NCBI RefSeq assembly: GCF_004343775.1
Contig: NZ_PTXL01000007.1
Span: 496,001 to 560,000, forward strand
Direction of reading: 5' to 3'
Length of the DNA: 64,000 nt
From: Burkholderia sp. SRS-46
Lineage (GTDB): Bacteria; Pseudomonadota; Gammaproteobacteria; Burkholderiales; Burkholderiaceae
A program made the translations under genes and the position numbers. Position 1 is the stretch's first letter. Every line of letters begins with the position of its first letter. The notes beneath the pieces were generated by a model. That model searched no databases, had not been told where the DNA came from, and saw nothing but the letters and a program-made list of their open reading frames with translations. This document shows positions 62,005 to 64,000 of the stretch, one piece after another.

Positions 62005-62682
62005 GTGAAGATCCAGACACGATGCAATGTTCTCGTCGCCGCGGCCGTCGTCGCGGCGCTGTCGGGTTGCGCGACCGAATCGTCGCGCACGCTCGACGTG
62101 CCGGCCGTCAGCAGCGCCCAGAAGCCGTACGCGGGTAAACCGGTCGCGATCGCGGTCGGCAAGTTCGACAACCGCTCGAGCTACATGCGCGGCATCTTCT
62201 CGGACGGCATCGACCGCCTCGGCGGCCAGGCGAAGACGATCCTCGTCACGCGCCTGCAGCAGAGCCGCCGCTTCAACGTGCTCGATCGCGAGAACCTCGA
62301 CGAGATCAAGCAGGAAGCCGGCTTCATGAAGAAGGCGCAGGCGGTGAAGGGCGCGAACTACGTGGTGACGGGCGACGTGACCGAGTTCGGCCGCAAGGAA
62401 GTCGGCGATCACCAGCTGTTCGGCATCCTCGGCAGCGGCAAGACGCAGGTCGCGTATGCGAAGGTCAACCTGAACATCGTCGACACGACGACGTCGGAAG
62501 TGATCGCATCGAGCCAGGGCGCGGGCGAATTCAGCCTGTCGAACCGCGAGATCATCGGCTTCGGCGGCACCGCGAGCTACGACTCGACGCTGAACGGCAA
62601 GGTGCTCGACCTCGCGATTCAGGAGGCCGTCAATCATCTCGTCGACCAGGTCGACACCGGCGCGCTGAAGCCGGCGAAGTAA
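62005..62682 (+). CDS. CsgG/HfaB-family lipoprotein
   Basis: A 225-residue outer-membrane lipoprotein. The lipobox ALSGC puts the lipid-modified Cys at residue 22. The rest resembles CsgG/HfaB: VAIAVGKFDNRSSYMRGIFS (near 48), LQQSRRFNVLDRENLDEI and GANYVVTGDVTEFG. CsgG forms curli-export pores, but no curli genes are here. The start is GTG 62005 with AAGGAGA 8 bp before. It is first in a three-lipoprotein operon. Confidence 0.88.
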   Translation: MKIQTRCNVLVAAAVVAALSGCATESSRTLDVPAVSSAQKPYAGKPVAIAVGKFDNRSSYMRGIFSDGIDRLGGQAKTILVTRLQQSRRFNVLDRENLDEIKQEAGFMKKAQAVKGANYVVTGDVTEFGRKEVGDHQLFGILGSGKTQVAYAKVNLNIVDTTTSEVIASSQGAGEFSLSNREIIGFGGTASYDSTLNGKVLDLAIQEAVNHLVDQVDTGALKPAK

Positions 62683-62737
62683 GCGCCACGCATCACCGCT
62701 TGACCGATTCACCACATCAAATAAAAGAGAAATGACC

Positions 62738-63154
62738 ATGAAACGGGGTATCTGGCTGCCGGCGACGGCCGCCGCATTGCTGCTCGCGGGCTGCGTTCCG
62801 CCGCCCGCGCCGCCGCTCTATCAATGGAACGGCTACCAGCCGCAGGTGTACGAGTACTTCAAGGGCAAGACCTCGCCGCAGGAGCAGATCGACGCGCTCG
62901 AAAAGGCGCTGCAGGAGATTCGCGCGAAGGGCCACACGCCGCCGCCGGGCTTCCACGCGCATCTCGGCATGCTGTATGCGACCGTCGGCAGCGAGCAGCA
63001 GGCCGAACAGGAACTGCAGGCGGAGAAGCAGCTGTTCCCGGAATCGTCGCCGTTCATGGATTTCCTGATGAAGAAGAAATCCGCGCAGCCGAAGCCGGCC
63101 GAGCAGAAGACGGCCGAGCAGAAGAACGTCGATCAGAAAACCGCCAAACAGTGA
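62738..63154 (+). CDS. DUF4810 lipoprotein
   Basis: A 138-residue lipoprotein with lipobox LLAGC (Cys19). PLYQWNGYQPQVYEYFKGKT (near residue 26) is the DUF4810 start, and the helical PPGFHAHLGMLYATVGSEQQ with AEQELQAEK follows. The C-terminus is a Lys/Gln/Glu-rich tail with QKTAEQKNVDQKTAKQ. Function unknown; the family occurs next to CsgG-like and DUF799 genes, as here. ATG 62738 gives better spacing to AAGAGA than ATG 62732. Confidence 0.88.
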   Translation: MKRGIWLPATAAALLLAGCVPPPAPPLYQWNGYQPQVYEYFKGKTSPQEQIDALEKALQEIRAKGHTPPPGFHAHLGMLYATVGSEQQAEQELQAEKQLFPESSPFMDFLMKKKSAQPKPAEQKTAEQKNVDQKTAKQ

Positions 63155-63164
63155 CGCACCCGCC

Positions 63165-63830
63165 ATGTTCAAGACCCTTTCATTCAAGCTGATGTCCGTG
63201 CTGTCGATCGTCGCGCTGCTGAGCGCGTGCGCGCAGCCGGTGAAGCGGGCCGACTATACGGCCTTCAAGAACAGCAAGCCGCGCTCGATCCTCGTGCTGC
63301 CGCCGCTCAACGAGACGTCCGACGTGTCGGCGAGCTACGGGATGCTGTCGCAGATGACGCTGCCGATCGCCGAATCCGGCTATTACGTGGTGCCGGTCGC
63401 GGTGATGGACGAGACCTTCAAGCAGAACGGCCTAACCAACGCCGCCGACATCCAGAACACGTCGCCCGCGAAGCTGCGCGAGATCTTCGGCGCGGACGCC
63501 GCGCTGTACACGAAGGTGACGCAGTACGGCACCGTCTACCGGATCCTGGCGAGCGCGACCGTGGTGTCGGCCTCGACGAAGCTCGTCGACCTGCGCAACG
63601 GCGACGTGCTGTGGCAGGGCCACGCGAGCGCGAACAGCGAGGAGGGCAACAACGCCGGCGGCGGCGGCCTGATCGGCATGCTCGTGGTGGCCGCGGTCAA
63701 GCAGATCGCGAACTCGCTGATGGACCAGAGCCACGACATCGCCGCGCGTACGAGCGGCCGGTTGCTGACGGCGGGGCCGCCGAACGGCCTGCTGTACGGC
63801 CCGCGTTCGACGAAGTACGGCACGGACTGA
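63165..63830 (+). CDS. DUF799/GNA1162-family lipoprotein
   Basis: A 221-residue lipoprotein with lipobox LLSAC (Cys22). SILVLPPLNETSDVSASYGM (near residue 41), GYYVVPVAVMDETFKQNG and EIFGADAALYTKVTQYG are DUF799/GNA1162 features. The Neisseria homologue GNA1162 is a surface-exposed antigen whose fold resembles bacterial TolB-like N-terminal domains. It is last of the three-gene operon, 10 bp after the DUF4810 gene. Confidence 0.88.
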   Translation: MFKTLSFKLMSVLSIVALLSACAQPVKRADYTAFKNSKPRSILVLPPLNETSDVSASYGMLSQMTLPIAESGYYVVPVAVMDETFKQNGLTNAADIQNTSPAKLREIFGADAALYTKVTQYGTVYRILASATVVSASTKLVDLRNGDVLWQGHASANSEEGNNAGGGGLIGMLVVAAVKQIANSLMDQSHDIAARTSGRLLTAGPPNGLLYGPRSTKYGTD

Positions 63831-63916
63831 CGTGCCACCGCCGCGCATGCGCCGCTGCCTGCGGCACGTGCGCGGCGTATTGCGACCTGGTGCGACCTGT
63901 TGCGCGCGGCGTCGCT

Positions 63917-64000
63917 TCAATGCACGCCGAACGCATCCAGCAGGCGATACCAGCTCATCGCGAGCACGAGCGCCGGCGTGCGCAGCAGCGCACCGCCCGG
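63917..64000 (-). CDS. 3' end of an unidentified leftward gene
   Basis: The minus strand is open from the right edge to a TGA at 63917-63919, giving 27 residues that end WYRLLDAFGVH. The gene is cut by the window edge. It is too short to identify; the frame is supported only by codon use and by its position after a convergent gene. Confidence 0.4.
   Translation of the reverse strand, partial: PGGALLRTPALVLAMSWYRLLDAFGVH

Noticed and set aside
62005..62682. Curli secretion pore
   Set aside because: CsgG-like fold only; no csgA, csgB, csgE or csgF-like genes are nearby, so curli export is not claimed.

Overview
The window is a GC-rich (roughly two-thirds G+C) betaproteobacterial chromosome segment. 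Gene content, codon use and the order of the flagellar genes point to Burkholderia, probably the B. cepacia complex; the genus is an inference from recognised families, not a database match. I see no rRNA, tRNA, CRISPR array, IS element or prophage.

Layout. 1-8.6 kb: housekeeping and redox genes (ferredoxin-NADP reductase fpr, a LysE exporter, an EEP-family phosphodiesterase, a nitroreductase, a Lon-like AAA ATPase, an LhgO-like FAD oxidase, a HiPIP, an MHS-type MFS transporter). 8.9-15.7 kb: a complete dipeptide ABC transporter (dppABCDF) followed by an overlapping TraB/GumN-type gene. 15.7-16.6 kb: a gene-poor stretch with a promoter-to-terminator unit that may be an sRNA. 16.6-19.8 kb: 5-oxoprolinase genes (pxpB-pxpC-pxpA) divergent from a MarR-like regulator, with a perfect palindrome between them. 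19.9-28.5 kb: 5-formyl-THF cyclo-ligase, soluble lytic transglycosylase, an NDUFA9-like epimerase, a GST, CCA-adding enzyme, an XRE-cupin regulator and an aminopeptidase P. 28.6-44.4 kb: a secreted GDSL esterase, then the flagellar cluster: flgN, flgM and flgA leftward, flgBCDEFGHIJ, ycgR and flgKL rightward. Three FliA (sigma-28)-type promoters are readable, before flgM, ycgR and flgK. 44.4-51.3 kb: an NCS2 permease, a LysR gene divergent from a split chromate transporter, small proteins and a porin.

51.5-59.3 kb is a leftward chaperone-usher fimbrial operon: pilin, chaperone, usher, two tandemly duplicated two-domain adhesins and, last, a secreted DUF3472-type protein with two C-terminal repeats. 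This is the most accessory-looking part of the window and the best candidate for something undescribed. 59.8-64 kb holds a small alanine-rich protein, glutathione reductase and a three-lipoprotein operon (CsgG-like, DUF4810, DUF799/GNA1162), then the 3' end of an unidentified leftward gene.

How it works together: flgM (anti-sigma factor), the sigma-28 promoters, the c-di-GMP brake ycgR and the hook-filament genes make one regulatory circuit for motility. The fimbrial operon is a separate adhesion system. Two non-coding candidates stand out: 15.86-16.24 kb on the plus strand and 44.48-44.61 kb on the minus strand.
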